From RHKX01 sp963826475 (GTDB taxonomy: Bacteria; Actinomycetota; Thermoleophilia; Solirubrobacterales; 70-9): a stretch of DNA of 64,000 nucleotides. This document shows, one piece after another, positions 36,110 through 42,491 of the stretch. Each line of letters starts with the position of its first letter. Position 1 is the first letter of the stretch. The stretch lies in contig CAWGXC010000003.1 in the NCBI GenBank assembly GCA_963826475.1, positions 1,178,001 through 1,242,000 of the forward strand, in the 5' to 3' direction. A program made the translations under genes and the position numbers. The notes beneath the pieces were generated by a model that was not told the DNA's origin, made no database searches, and saw only the letters and a list, made by a program, of their open reading frames with translations.

Positions 36110-36834
36110 CAGCCTGCTTCCGCGGAGGTCCGCTGGAGCTCGGGAGTCAAGCGGTCGAGCGTCTCCATCAGCACCGCCCGATTGGCCTCCTTACCGGCCT
36201 CGAACTCCGCAACCGCAAGGCGCTGACCCCTGACGCCGTTCGCCAGGTTGTCGACGATGCAGATGGCTGCGTAGGCGATTCCGAGCTCGCCGGCGATGAT
36301 CGACTCGGAGGCGACGGTCATCCCGATCACGTCGGCGTGCGCCGCGATCAATCGGATCTCGGCCGGCGTTTCGAATCGGGGGCCGATCGCCTGCCAGTAG
36401 ACGCCGCCGTCGTGTATCGGCACCTCGGCGACCTGCCCCCAGGCCGCGAGGATCCGGTCGCGCCAGTCGGGATCGAACCCCGGCACCCGCTCTCCCCCGT
36501 GCGCGTCGGAGAGCGACAACCCGAGGTGGAGGGCGATGAAGTCGTCGGGGCAGACGAAGGTCCCGACGCCGAGCTCCGGCCGCAGGCCACCGACGGAGCC
36601 GATCGCCAGCACCCGGTCGACGCCGAGGCTCTGCAGGGCCGCGAGGTTGCGGGCGTGGTCAACCTTCGGAGCCGTGGTGTAGCGAGCGAGGCCGTGCCGC
36701 TGCAGGAGCACGACTCCATCGCGCTCGTGGACCTCCACCGTGCCGGAGGGACTCTCCACCGCCAGCGGCGCGAAGCCCTCCTTCTCCTCGGCACCGAGGA
36801 TCGAGTGCCCTGCGATCAGCGCCAGCCGTCCCAT
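36109..36834 (-). CDS. Methylthioinosine/methylthioadenosine phosphorylase family protein
   Basis: A 241-residue trimeric-type purine nucleoside phosphorylase. Landmarks: the phosphate residues in LLQRHGLARYTTAPKVDHAR (family RHG), GVDRVLAIGSVGGLRPELGV, GVYWQAIGPRFETPAEIR (base site) and VIGMTVASESIIAGELGIAY (sugar/base site, usually GMTxxxE). Coupled to the deaminase, it probably acts on 5'-methylthioinosine as in Pseudomonas MTIP, but methylthioadenosine or hypoxanthine nucleosides are alternatives. TAGGAT lies six bases before the ATG: leaderless. Confidence 0.87.
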   Translation of the reverse strand: MGRLALIAGHSILGAEEKEGFAPLAVESPSGTVEVHERDGVVLLQRHGLARYTTAPKVDHARNLAALQSLGVDRVLAIGSVGGLRPELGVGTFVCPDDFIALHLGLSLSDAHGGERVPGFDPDWRDRILAAWGQVAEVPIHDGGVYWQAIGPRFETPAEIRLIAAHADVIGMTVASESIIAGELGIAYAAICIVDNLANGVRGQRLAVAEFEAGKEANRAVLMETLDRLTPELQRTSAEAG

Positions 36835-36840
36835 CAGCCG

Positions 36841-36846
36841 ATCCTA
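36841..36846 (-). promoter_or_regulatory. -10 box of MTA salvage operon (leaderless)
   Basis: TAGGAT on the minus strand, exactly 6 bases before the ATG at 36834. Confidence 0.6.
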
Positions 36847-36878
36847 GACGGAGGGGTCGGCAACGTCCGCTCACCCCC

Positions 36879-37265
36879 TCAGATCCCCGCCTCCCGCAAC
36901 CGATCCAGCAGCTCTCCGGCCCCGACGCTGGTCGCGCCGGCCGCCTTGACCGAGGCCCGCAGTCGCTTGTCGCTGCTGACCGCGACGATCGAAGCCGGAT
37001 CCGGGTCGGCGCGGATGAGCCGGACGATCTCGCGATCGGCGGCGTTCGGTCCGCCGGGAGCGAAGCTGACCCCGATCCCCTCGGCCGCGGCCGTCACCCT
37101 GCTGTGCTCGCGCCCGTCGAAGACGACGGTCAGATCGATCCCCTCGCCCGTCGCAAGAGCCTGGAGGCGACGCGTCAGTCGCTCCATCGCCCCGGGCCGA
37201 TCACGCCACCAGCCGTCCGGTCGCGACCCAAGCACGTTCATCCCATCGACGATGATTCGCTCCAT
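36879..37265 (-). CDS. NYN-domain (YacP-like) putative ribonuclease
   Basis: A 128-residue PIN-like nuclease domain: IIVDGMNVLGS supplies the first catalytic Asp, VVFDGREHSRV the second acidic strand, NAADREIVRLIRADPDPASI the third, and SSDKRLRASVKAAG the last. These match the NYN/YacP family (Rae1-like mRNA endonucleases), compact and single-domain. It probably cuts RNA in the cytoplasm. It has its own leaderless promoter (TAGCTT 6 bases before the ATG) and lies just downstream of the CarH-like gene on the same strand. Confidence 0.85.
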   Translation of the reverse strand: MERIIVDGMNVLGSRPDGWWRDRPGAMERLTRRLQALATGEGIDLTVVFDGREHSRVTAAAEGIGVSFAPGGPNAADREIVRLIRADPDPASIVAVSSDKRLRASVKAAGATSVGAGELLDRLREAGI

Positions 37266-37271
37266 GCCGCG

Positions 37272-37277
37272 AAGCTA
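37272..37277 (-). promoter_or_regulatory. -10 box of NYN gene (leaderless)
   Basis: TAGCTT on the minus strand, exactly 6 bases before the ATG at 37265. Confidence 0.55.
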
Positions 37278-37302
37278 TCGCGAGGGCGACCGTTCTCGGG
37301 AT

Positions 37303-38208
37303 TCAGCCCGCGACGGCGGCGGCGGCGATCACCGGATCCTCGATGAGGCGCGTAGCGCCGATCTGCTCGCAGAGACCATCGGGGACGCCGGCCCCGGCGA
37401 GCATCAGCGCCGTCACCGACCCGAGCCGGGCGAGCTCGAGCTCCATCCCGTCGAGCGGCTCGTGGTTGATCGTGAAGAGCACGCAGATCGTCGGCTCCGT
37501 CTCCTCGGCCGCGCTGAGCAGCGAATGAAGGGGCGTGTCGGCTCCGAAGAACGCGATCCGCCACCCGCGGGCGCGGAGCGAGAGGCCGAACGCGATCAGG
37601 CCCAGATCGTGGCGCTCCCCGCTGGGCGCCGCAAGGAGCGCGAGCCTGCCGCTGCCCCCACCCCACCCACGCGCCAGCCCGAGCATGCGGCCACGCAGCA
37701 GGTTGCTCGCAAAGTGCTCCTGCCCGATGGTGACCTCCCGGCGGGCCCAGCCGTCGCCGAGGTCCCTGAGGACCGGCAGGATCAGATGGGCGAGCAACGT
37801 TTCGACCGTGAGCTGGCCCACGGCGCGGTCGAAGACCTTGTCGGCGGCTTCACCATCGAAGGCGAGGAGCGCCCCGCGAAGGTCATTGCGAAGGGTCGCC
37901 GCGATCGCCGGCTCGCCCTCCCCGGCAGTGCTGCCGAGCGGCGCCCGCTCGGCAGCGGGACCGAGCCGGCGAGCGGCCTCCGCTGGAGCGACCCCCTGGG
38001 CGATCAGCTCCGCCATCGCCCGCACGCGGCGCTCGTCGCGTTGCGAGTAGAGGCGGTATCCGGACTCTCCGCGCACCGGATCGAGCACTCCGTAGCGGCG
38101 CTCCCAGGCGCGCAGGGTCGCAGCGGGAACGCCTGCGCGGCGCGCCAGCTCGCCGATCCTCACCAGCGGTCCCCCGTCGCTTGGTCGGTCCGGCTCCGGC
38201 GCCGCCAT
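37303..38208 (-). CDS. carH: CarH/LitR-like MerR regulator with adenosylcobalamin-binding photosensor domain
   Basis: A 301-residue light-sensing repressor. Residues 15-82 are a MerR winged helix (VRIGELARRAGVPAATLRAW, ERRYGVLDPVRGESGYRLYS). The cobalamin part has both CarH hallmarks: the W-x9-EH motif that cups the adenosyl group (W154, E164, H165) and E-x-H-x-x-G with the cobalt-ligand His (E198, H200, G203). In Thermus and Myxococcus, AdoCbl-bound CarH tetramers bind operators in the dark and fall apart in light. Here its own promoter carries four operator-like repeats spaced 11 bp, so autorepression in the dark is expected. Confidence 0.92.
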   Translation of the reverse strand: MAAPEPDRPSDGGPLVRIGELARRAGVPAATLRAWERRYGVLDPVRGESGYRLYSQRDERRVRAMAELIAQGVAPAEAARRLGPAAERAPLGSTAGEGEPAIAATLRNDLRGALLAFDGEAADKVFDRAVGQLTVETLLAHLILPVLRDLGDGWARREVTIGQEHFASNLLRGRMLGLARGWGGGSGRLALLAAPSGERHDLGLIAFGLSLRARGWRIAFFGADTPLHSLLSAAEETEPTICVLFTINHEPLDGMELELARLGSVTALMLAGAGVPDGLCEQIGATRLIEDPVIAAAAVAG

Positions 38209-38230
38209 CAGGTCCGCCCGTGATCGTGCT

Positions 38231-38273
38231 CTTTTGCAGACCTTTTACAAACCTTATGCATAGCTTGAACATA
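38231..38273. promoter_or_regulatory. CarH-type operator: four 11-bp direct repeats
   Basis: CTTTTGCAGA (38231), CTTTTACAAA (38242), CTTATGCATA (38253) and CTTGAACATA (38264) recur exactly every 11 bases, consensus CTTnnnCAnA. The array covers the -10 box and the transcription start of the carH-like gene, as expected for a repressor site contacted by several wing-helix domains of a CarH tetramer. Confidence 0.85.
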
Positions 38274-38296
38274 GTTGTTATGCTTTACAGCGTCAA
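38268..38296 (-). promoter_or_regulatory. Promoter of carH-like gene
   Basis: Minus strand: -35 TTGACG (38291-38296), 17-base spacer, -10 TATGTT (38268-38273). Predicted start near 38261 and a leader of about 50 bases. The -10 coincides with the last operator repeat. Confidence 0.8.
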
Positions 38297-38329
38297 GACG
38301 CCTTCCGACCATGACGGCGGGCGTTCACG

Positions 38330-38371
38330 CTCTCCTCCAGCTACGGAGAGAGAGCCCCGGTTCGACCGGGG
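38330..38371. repeat. Two tandem hairpins in the carH/merR intergenic region
   Basis: CTCTCC/GGAGAG (arms 38330-38335 and 38345-38350) is followed after four bases by CCCCGGT-TCG-ACCGGGG (38355-38371), a perfect 7-bp stem with a 3-base loop. They lie upstream of both divergent promoters. The second looks like a tRNA T-arm at first glance, but no cloverleaf can be drawn around it. Role unknown. Confidence 0.5.
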
Positions 38372-38459
38372 TTGCCCAGCGTCCTCCCCTCCCCCTGAGA
38401 GGCGTTGGCGGCCCCGGCCGAACCGATGATGTAACACCGCCCCGTGTCGCATGGGGCGA

Positions 38460-38465
38460 TACCCT
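38460..38465 (+). promoter_or_regulatory. -10 box of merR-like gene (leaderless)
   Basis: TACCCT lies exactly 6 bases before the ATG at 38472. Confidence 0.6.
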
Positions 38466-38471
38466 GCCGTG

Positions 38472-39200
38472 ATGGCGCAGGGCCCCGACCAGTGGACGAT
38501 CGACGAGCTCTCGCGGGAGACCGGCATGACGGCGCGCAACATCCGCGCGCACCAGTCAAGGGGACTGCTCGATCCGCCGATCGTCCGCTCCCGGACCGGG
38601 TTCTACGGTGCCGAGCACGCGGCGCGGATTCGTTTGATTCAGGACCTGCAGAATCAAGGCTTCAACCTGAAGGCGATCGAGCGCCTGCTCGAGCTCGGCG
38701 CCGGCGAAGGCAGCCCGGGCGCGCTCGAGTTCGAACGTGCTCTGCTCGCCCCGTTCGGCGACGAGACGCCCGAGCAGATCACCGAGAAGGAGCTCGCCGG
38801 AGTCCTCGGCGAGCCCCTCGATCGCAAGCTGATCGCTCGCGTGGAGCGAAGCGGGCTGCTGCGGGCAACCGGCGATGGCACCTGGGAGGTTCCGTCGCCG
38901 ACGTTGCTCCGAGCGGGCCGCGAGCTCGCCGAGCTCGGCATCCCGCTGGAGCACGCCCTGGCCGTCGGCGAGACGATCAACGAGCACACGACTGCAATCG
39001 CCCGCGAGTTCGTTCACCTGTTCATCACCGACGTGCTCGATCCGCTGCGCTCGGCATCCGGCGGTGACGGTGATCTCGCCGCAGCCGGCAAGGCGGTAGA
39101 CCGACTCAGGCCGCTGGCCTCGGACGCCGTGGCCGCGAGCTTCGCCCAGGTGATGACCCAAGCGGTCGAGCGTCAACTCGAGAAGGAGCTCAGCCGGTAG
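38472..39200 (+). CDS. MerR-family transcriptional regulator
   Basis: A 242-residue regulator. Residues about 8-75 are a MerR winged helix: WTIDELSRETGMTARNIRAH, QSRGLLDPPIVRSRTGFYGA, then EHAARIRLIQDLQNQGFNLK. The C-terminal 160 residues are helical (VFELG-like absent; instead IPLEHALAVGETINEHTTAI) with no cobalamin or metal motif, so the ligand is unknown. ATG 38472 is chosen because TACCCT is 6 bases upstream; GTG 38469 and an upstream ATG at 38451 are less likely. It is divergent from the CarH-like gene across about 260 bases. Confidence 0.88.
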   Translation: MAQGPDQWTIDELSRETGMTARNIRAHQSRGLLDPPIVRSRTGFYGAEHAARIRLIQDLQNQGFNLKAIERLLELGAGEGSPGALEFERALLAPFGDETPEQITEKELAGVLGEPLDRKLIARVERSGLLRATGDGTWEVPSPTLLRAGRELAELGIPLEHALAVGETINEHTTAIAREFVHLFITDVLDPLRSASGGDGDLAAAGKAVDRLRPLASDAVAASFAQVMTQAVERQLEKELSR

Positions 39201-39756
39201 CCGGCTTCTCCTCGGAATCGTCGTCGTACTCGAGCTCCGGCAACTCCGCCGCCAGCTCGGACAGAAAGGGCAGCTCGGGCCGGCGCCGCGCGAAGAGCTC
39301 GAGGGTGTCCCAATAGTGATCTAGGCGCTGCTGGTCGATCGTCTCGCCCGCAGCGACGAAGGCGCGAACCCTGGCCAGCTTGTCGGCTGCGTAGATGGAG
39401 GCCGGCGCCGCACCGGCCCCGAGGACTCGCTGACGGTGCTCCGCCTTGCGCTCCTCGTAGCTCTCAATGCGCTCGTCCTCGGTCATCGCCTCGACGAAGC
39501 CGCGAACCTCGGCGCCGAAGCTCGACTCGATCTGAGCCAGCTCCTCGCTGGTGTCCTCGACGACGTCATGCAGAAACGCCGCCGCTACCACCTCGTCTCC
39601 GAACCCGGCGGCGTCGAGCAGCCGCGCGACCGAGGTCGGATGGTCGATTCCCGTCTCGCCTTCGCTCTCAGGGCCGCAATGAGCGCGGAAGGCGTGCTGG
39701 TAGGCCCTCCCGACCAGGTCACGACCGGCGACGAAGTCGGGCTCCGCAGGCATCAA
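39190..39756 (-). CDS. HD-domain hydrolase, RelA/SpoT-hydrolase (Mesh1)-like
   Basis: A 188-residue metal-dependent hydrolase made of the HD domain alone. Key segments match the (p)ppGpp-hydrolase half of RelA/SpoT proteins: IDHPTSVARLL (first His), VVAAAFLHDVVEDTSEELAQ (HD and following ED) and IYAADKLARVRAF (the later Asp-Lys-Leu). It has no synthetase, TGS or ACT domain, like animal Mesh1 and bacterial small alarmone hydrolases. Substrate may be (p)ppGpp or NADPH-like. A TTG start at 39756 has TATCCT 6 bases before it; an ATG follows directly. Its end overlaps the merR-like gene by 11 bases. Confidence 0.82.
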   Translation of the reverse strand: MMPAEPDFVAGRDLVGRAYQHAFRAHCGPESEGETGIDHPTSVARLLDAAGFGDEVVAAAFLHDVVEDTSEELAQIESSFGAEVRGFVEAMTEDERIESYEERKAEHRQRVLGAGAAPASIYAADKLARVRAFVAAGETIDQQRLDHYWDTLELFARRRPELPFLSELAAELPELEYDDDSEEKPATG

Positions 39757-39762
39757 CCGGCG

Positions 39763-39772
39763 AGGATAGCCT
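39763..39772. promoter_or_regulatory. Overlapping divergent -10 boxes
   Basis: TATCCT on the minus strand (39763-39768) and TAGCCT on the plus strand (39767-39772) share two base pairs. The first is 6 bases before the HD gene start; the second is 22 bases before the start of the membrane-protein gene, which has a GGGAGGGAG ribosome binding site. Confidence 0.5.
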
Positions 39773-39794
39773 TCGCCGGGAGGGAGAGCAGGCG

Positions 39795-40280
39795 ATGAAC
39801 CACGAGAAGGCCAACAGGCGCGACGAATCTGAGCTCGAGCGGGTCGATCGCAACATGATCGAGCTGCTCAACGAGCTGCGCGTGGCCCTTCCGGGCGTGC
39901 AGGTCCTGTTCGCATTCCTCCTCGTCCTACCGTTCAACCAGCGCTTCGCGGACGTCACGAGCTTCCAACGCGCCGTGTATCTCGGGACCCTGCTGGCCAC
40001 CGCCCTCTCCGCGGTCCTGCTGATCGCCCCGAGCATGATCCACCGGCTCCAGTTCCGGGAGGACAACAAGGAGCGGATCCTCCGCGACGCCCATCACCTG
40101 ACGATCGTGGGGATGTCGGTGCTCGCTATGGCGATGTGCGGAGCGGTGACCCTCGTTGCGGACTTCGTCTTCGGGACCGTCGCAACCATCGCGTCCCTGT
40201 CGGGCGTGGCCGGCGCGATCATCCTCTTCTGGTACGCGCTGCCGACCTTCAGGCTGCACCGCAAGCGCCGCGCCGACTGA
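39795..40280 (+). CDS. DUF6328-like four-helix membrane protein
   Basis: A 161-residue membrane protein with an acidic, charged N terminus (DESELERVDRNMIELLNELR) followed by four hydrophobic helices: VLFAFLLVLPF, YLGTLLATALSAVLLIAPSM, IVGMSVLAMAMCGAVTLVAD and VATIASLSGVAGAIILFWYA. The LLNELRVALPGVQVLFAFLL segment is typical of small actinobacterial membrane proteins of the DUF6328 kind. Function unknown. It precedes the FAD oxidoreductase operon by 100 bases in the same direction. Confidence 0.8.
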   Translation: MNHEKANRRDESELERVDRNMIELLNELRVALPGVQVLFAFLLVLPFNQRFADVTSFQRAVYLGTLLATALSAVLLIAPSMIHRLQFREDNKERILRDAHHLTIVGMSVLAMAMCGAVTLVADFVFGTVATIASLSGVAGAIILFWYALPTFRLHRKRRAD

Positions 40281-40309
40281 TCCGACAGCGCCCCATCCGC
40301 GCACTGTCT

Positions 40310-40327
40310 GACATGGCCGGATATGTC
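40310..40327. promoter_or_regulatory. Dyad upstream of the FAD/DUF1365/CFA operon
   Basis: GACAT and ATGTC arms separated by 8 bases, 54 bases before the operon's GTG start. Possible operator; the CTTnnnCAnA repeats of the CarH array are absent here. Confidence 0.4.
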
Positions 40328-40380
40328 GCATTGACGAGGGGCAGCCTGCGGAGCGCGCCCGCGTTCGCCGGAGCCGAGGC

Positions 40381-41703
40381 GTGAGCGCCCCGCTCAACAT
40401 CGCCATCGTCGGTGGTGGGATCTCCGGGCTCCTCGCCGCGTCGGAGCTGCGCCGCGCCGGCCACGAGATCACGCTCTTCGAGTCGGCCGACTACGCCGGT
40501 GGGCACACGAACACGGTAACCGTCGAAACCGCGGACGGGACCATCGACGTCGACACCGGCTTCATCGTGATGAACGACCGCAACTACCCCAACTTCGAGC
40601 GGGTCCTGGCCGAGCTCGGAGTCGCGACGCAGCCCTCGACGATGAGCTTCGGCGTCTCCGACGGCCGTGGCGACTTCGAGTGGGCGGCGCGCGGGGCGCG
40701 GGGCATCTTCGCCCGGCCCCAGCACCTTTACGACCCCAGATTCCTTCGGATGCTCACCGACCTGGTGCGCTTCAACCGCGAGGCCCGGACCCTCCTCGAC
40801 GCAACCGAGGACGGCCCCTCGCTGCGCGACTTCCTCACCGATGGCGGCTACTCCGAGTACTTCGTCGAGCGCCTGATCGTGCCGCAGGCATCCGCGGTGT
40901 GGTCCGCGGCGCCCGATCAGATGTGGAGCTTCCCGGCCGCGTTCCTCGCCCGGTTCTTCGAAAACCACGGCGTCCTGCAGCTGCGGGACCGGCCCAGGTG
41001 GCGCACGATCAAGGGCGGCTCGGCGCGCTACGTCGAGGCGCTCACCGCCCCCTTCACAGATCGGATCAGGCTTTCCACCCCCGTCCGGCGGATCGAGCGT
41101 GAGCTGGGGTCCGTCGCGATCACGACCGATACCGGAACCGAACGCTTCGACGAGGTCGTCGTGGCCGCCCACTCCGATCAGGCGCTGAGCATGCTCGTCG
41201 CGCCAACCGTGGCGGAGCGCGAGGTTCTCGGCGCGATCCCCTACGCCCCCAACGAAGCGGTGCTGCACACGGATACGAGCCTGATGCCCAACCGGCGCCG
41301 CGCCTGGGCGAGCTGGAACTTTCACCTCTCCGGTGCGACACCTGATGTTTCGACGGTGACCTATGACATGAACCGCCTGCAGTCGCTCGAGTCGGACCAG
41401 CGCTACCTCGTCACCCTCAACCGGACGGATGCGATCGACCCTGCCAAGATCCTCAGGAAGATCGATTACGCGCACCCCACGTACACGAGGGAGGGGATGG
41501 CCGCGCAGAAGCGATGGGCTGAGATCAGCGGGGCGGACCGCATTCACTACTGCGGCGCATATTGGCGCTGGGGTTTCCACGAGGACGGCGCCTGGTCGGC
41601 GCTGCGCGTCTCGGAGATGCTCGGCGGCCGTGGTCCGGGCTTGGCGACCGAGCCCCCGGCCAGCGACCCCGAGGGTGCATCGCGCGTCCTGGAGCCGGCA
41701 TGA
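40381..41703 (+). CDS. FAD-dependent oxidoreductase (amine oxidase/CrtI-like fold)
   Basis: A 440-residue flavoprotein. It begins with the dinucleotide loop IAIVGGGISGLLAASELRRA and ADYAGGHTNTVTVETADGTI, then contains FIVMNDRNYPNFERVL and VPQASAVWSAAPDQMWSFPA, and ends with IHYCGAYWRWGFHEDGAWSA, the C-terminal FAD contact. This subgroup is found next to DUF1365 and cyclopropane-fatty-acid synthase genes across bacteria, where it is linked to unsaturated or modified fatty acids. GTG start with GGAGCCGAGG upstream. It overlaps the DUF1365 gene by four bases (ATGA). Confidence 0.9.
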   Translation: MSAPLNIAIVGGGISGLLAASELRRAGHEITLFESADYAGGHTNTVTVETADGTIDVDTGFIVMNDRNYPNFERVLAELGVATQPSTMSFGVSDGRGDFEWAARGARGIFARPQHLYDPRFLRMLTDLVRFNREARTLLDATEDGPSLRDFLTDGGYSEYFVERLIVPQASAVWSAAPDQMWSFPAAFLARFFENHGVLQLRDRPRWRTIKGGSARYVEALTAPFTDRIRLSTPVRRIERELGSVAITTDTGTERFDEVVVAAHSDQALSMLVAPTVAEREVLGAIPYAPNEAVLHTDTSLMPNRRRAWASWNFHLSGATPDVSTVTYDMNRLQSLESDQRYLVTLNRTDAIDPAKILRKIDYAHPTYTREGMAAQKRWAEISGADRIHYCGAYWRWGFHEDGAWSALRVSEMLGGRGPGLATEPPASDPEGASRVLEPA

Positions 41704-42491
41704 GCACCGCACTCGCCGAACGCGAGCCCGCTGCCATCCGGGCTGAGCCGACAGCCCTGGGGTCAGCGATCTACGAGGGCTGGGTCGCCCACCGCCGGAC
41801 GTCTCCGGTCCCCCACTCGTTTCGCTACCGAATCTTCCTCCCGCTCTTCAACCTCGACGAGCTTCCCGAGCTGCTCGACGACATGCCGCTGTGGTCAGCG
41901 CGCGATCGGGCTCCAGCGAGGTTCCGCCGCTCCGACTATCTCGGCGACCCGGCAGTCCCGCTCGCCGACGCGGCCCGCGACCTCGTCGCCGACCGGACCG
42001 GCAAGCGTCCGTCGGGGCCCGTTCAGCTGCTGGCGAACCCACGCTATTGGGGCGTCGGCATCAACCCGGTGTCCTTCTACTTCCTGCATGGCGACGCGGG
42101 TGTCGAGGCGATGATCGCCGAGGTGACCAACACCCCCTGGGGAGACCGGCGCTGCTACGTCCTCGACGTCGGCCCGGATGGCCTCAAGGGCAACTTCGAC
42201 AAGCAACTTCACGTCTCCCCGTTCATGCCGATGGAGCAGAGCTACGAATGGAGCGCGACCGAGCCGGGCGAGCGACTCAACGTCTCGATCCGCAATCACG
42301 AGAAGGGCGAGCTGGTCTTCGAGGCCTCGCTGGCGCTGCGCCGGCACCGGATGACGCCGGCCGCGATGCGCGGCCTGCTATTCCGCTACCCGCCGATGAC
42401 GATCGCGACGATCGCGCGGATCTACTGGAACGCCGTGAAGCTGAAGCTCAAGGGCGTCCCGTACTTCAGCCACCCCGAGGGAGGATCGTGA
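41700..42491 (+). CDS. DUF1365 family protein
   Basis: A 263-residue protein. Family features include IYEGWVAHRRTSPVPHSFRY near the N terminus, LLANPRYWGVGINPVSFYFL, EVTNTPWGDRRCYVLD, and KQLHVSPFMPMEQSYEWSAT, with conserved His and Asn residues of unknown role. The ATG overlaps the stop of the FAD gene. DUF1365 always accompanies the flavoprotein and CFA-like methyltransferase in these three-gene operons, so it probably takes part in the same fatty-acid modification. No biochemical activity is established. Confidence 0.9.
   Translation: MSTALAEREPAAIRAEPTALGSAIYEGWVAHRRTSPVPHSFRYRIFLPLFNLDELPELLDDMPLWSARDRAPARFRRSDYLGDPAVPLADAARDLVADRTGKRPSGPVQLLANPRYWGVGINPVSFYFLHGDAGVEAMIAEVTNTPWGDRRCYVLDVGPDGLKGNFDKQLHVSPFMPMEQSYEWSATEPGERLNVSIRNHEKGELVFEASLALRRHRMTPAAMRGLLFRYPPMTIATIARIYWNAVKLKLKGVPYFSHPEGGS

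Noticed and set aside
38350..38380. tRNA suggested by a T-arm-like GGTTCGA hairpin
   Set aside because: No acceptor, D or anticodon arms could be paired around it; the flanks do not complement.
40260..40300. RpoE/ChrR-type promoter (TGATCC) before the FAD/DUF1365/CFA operon
   Set aside because: TGATCC is present at about 40278 but no matching -10 was found at the expected distance.
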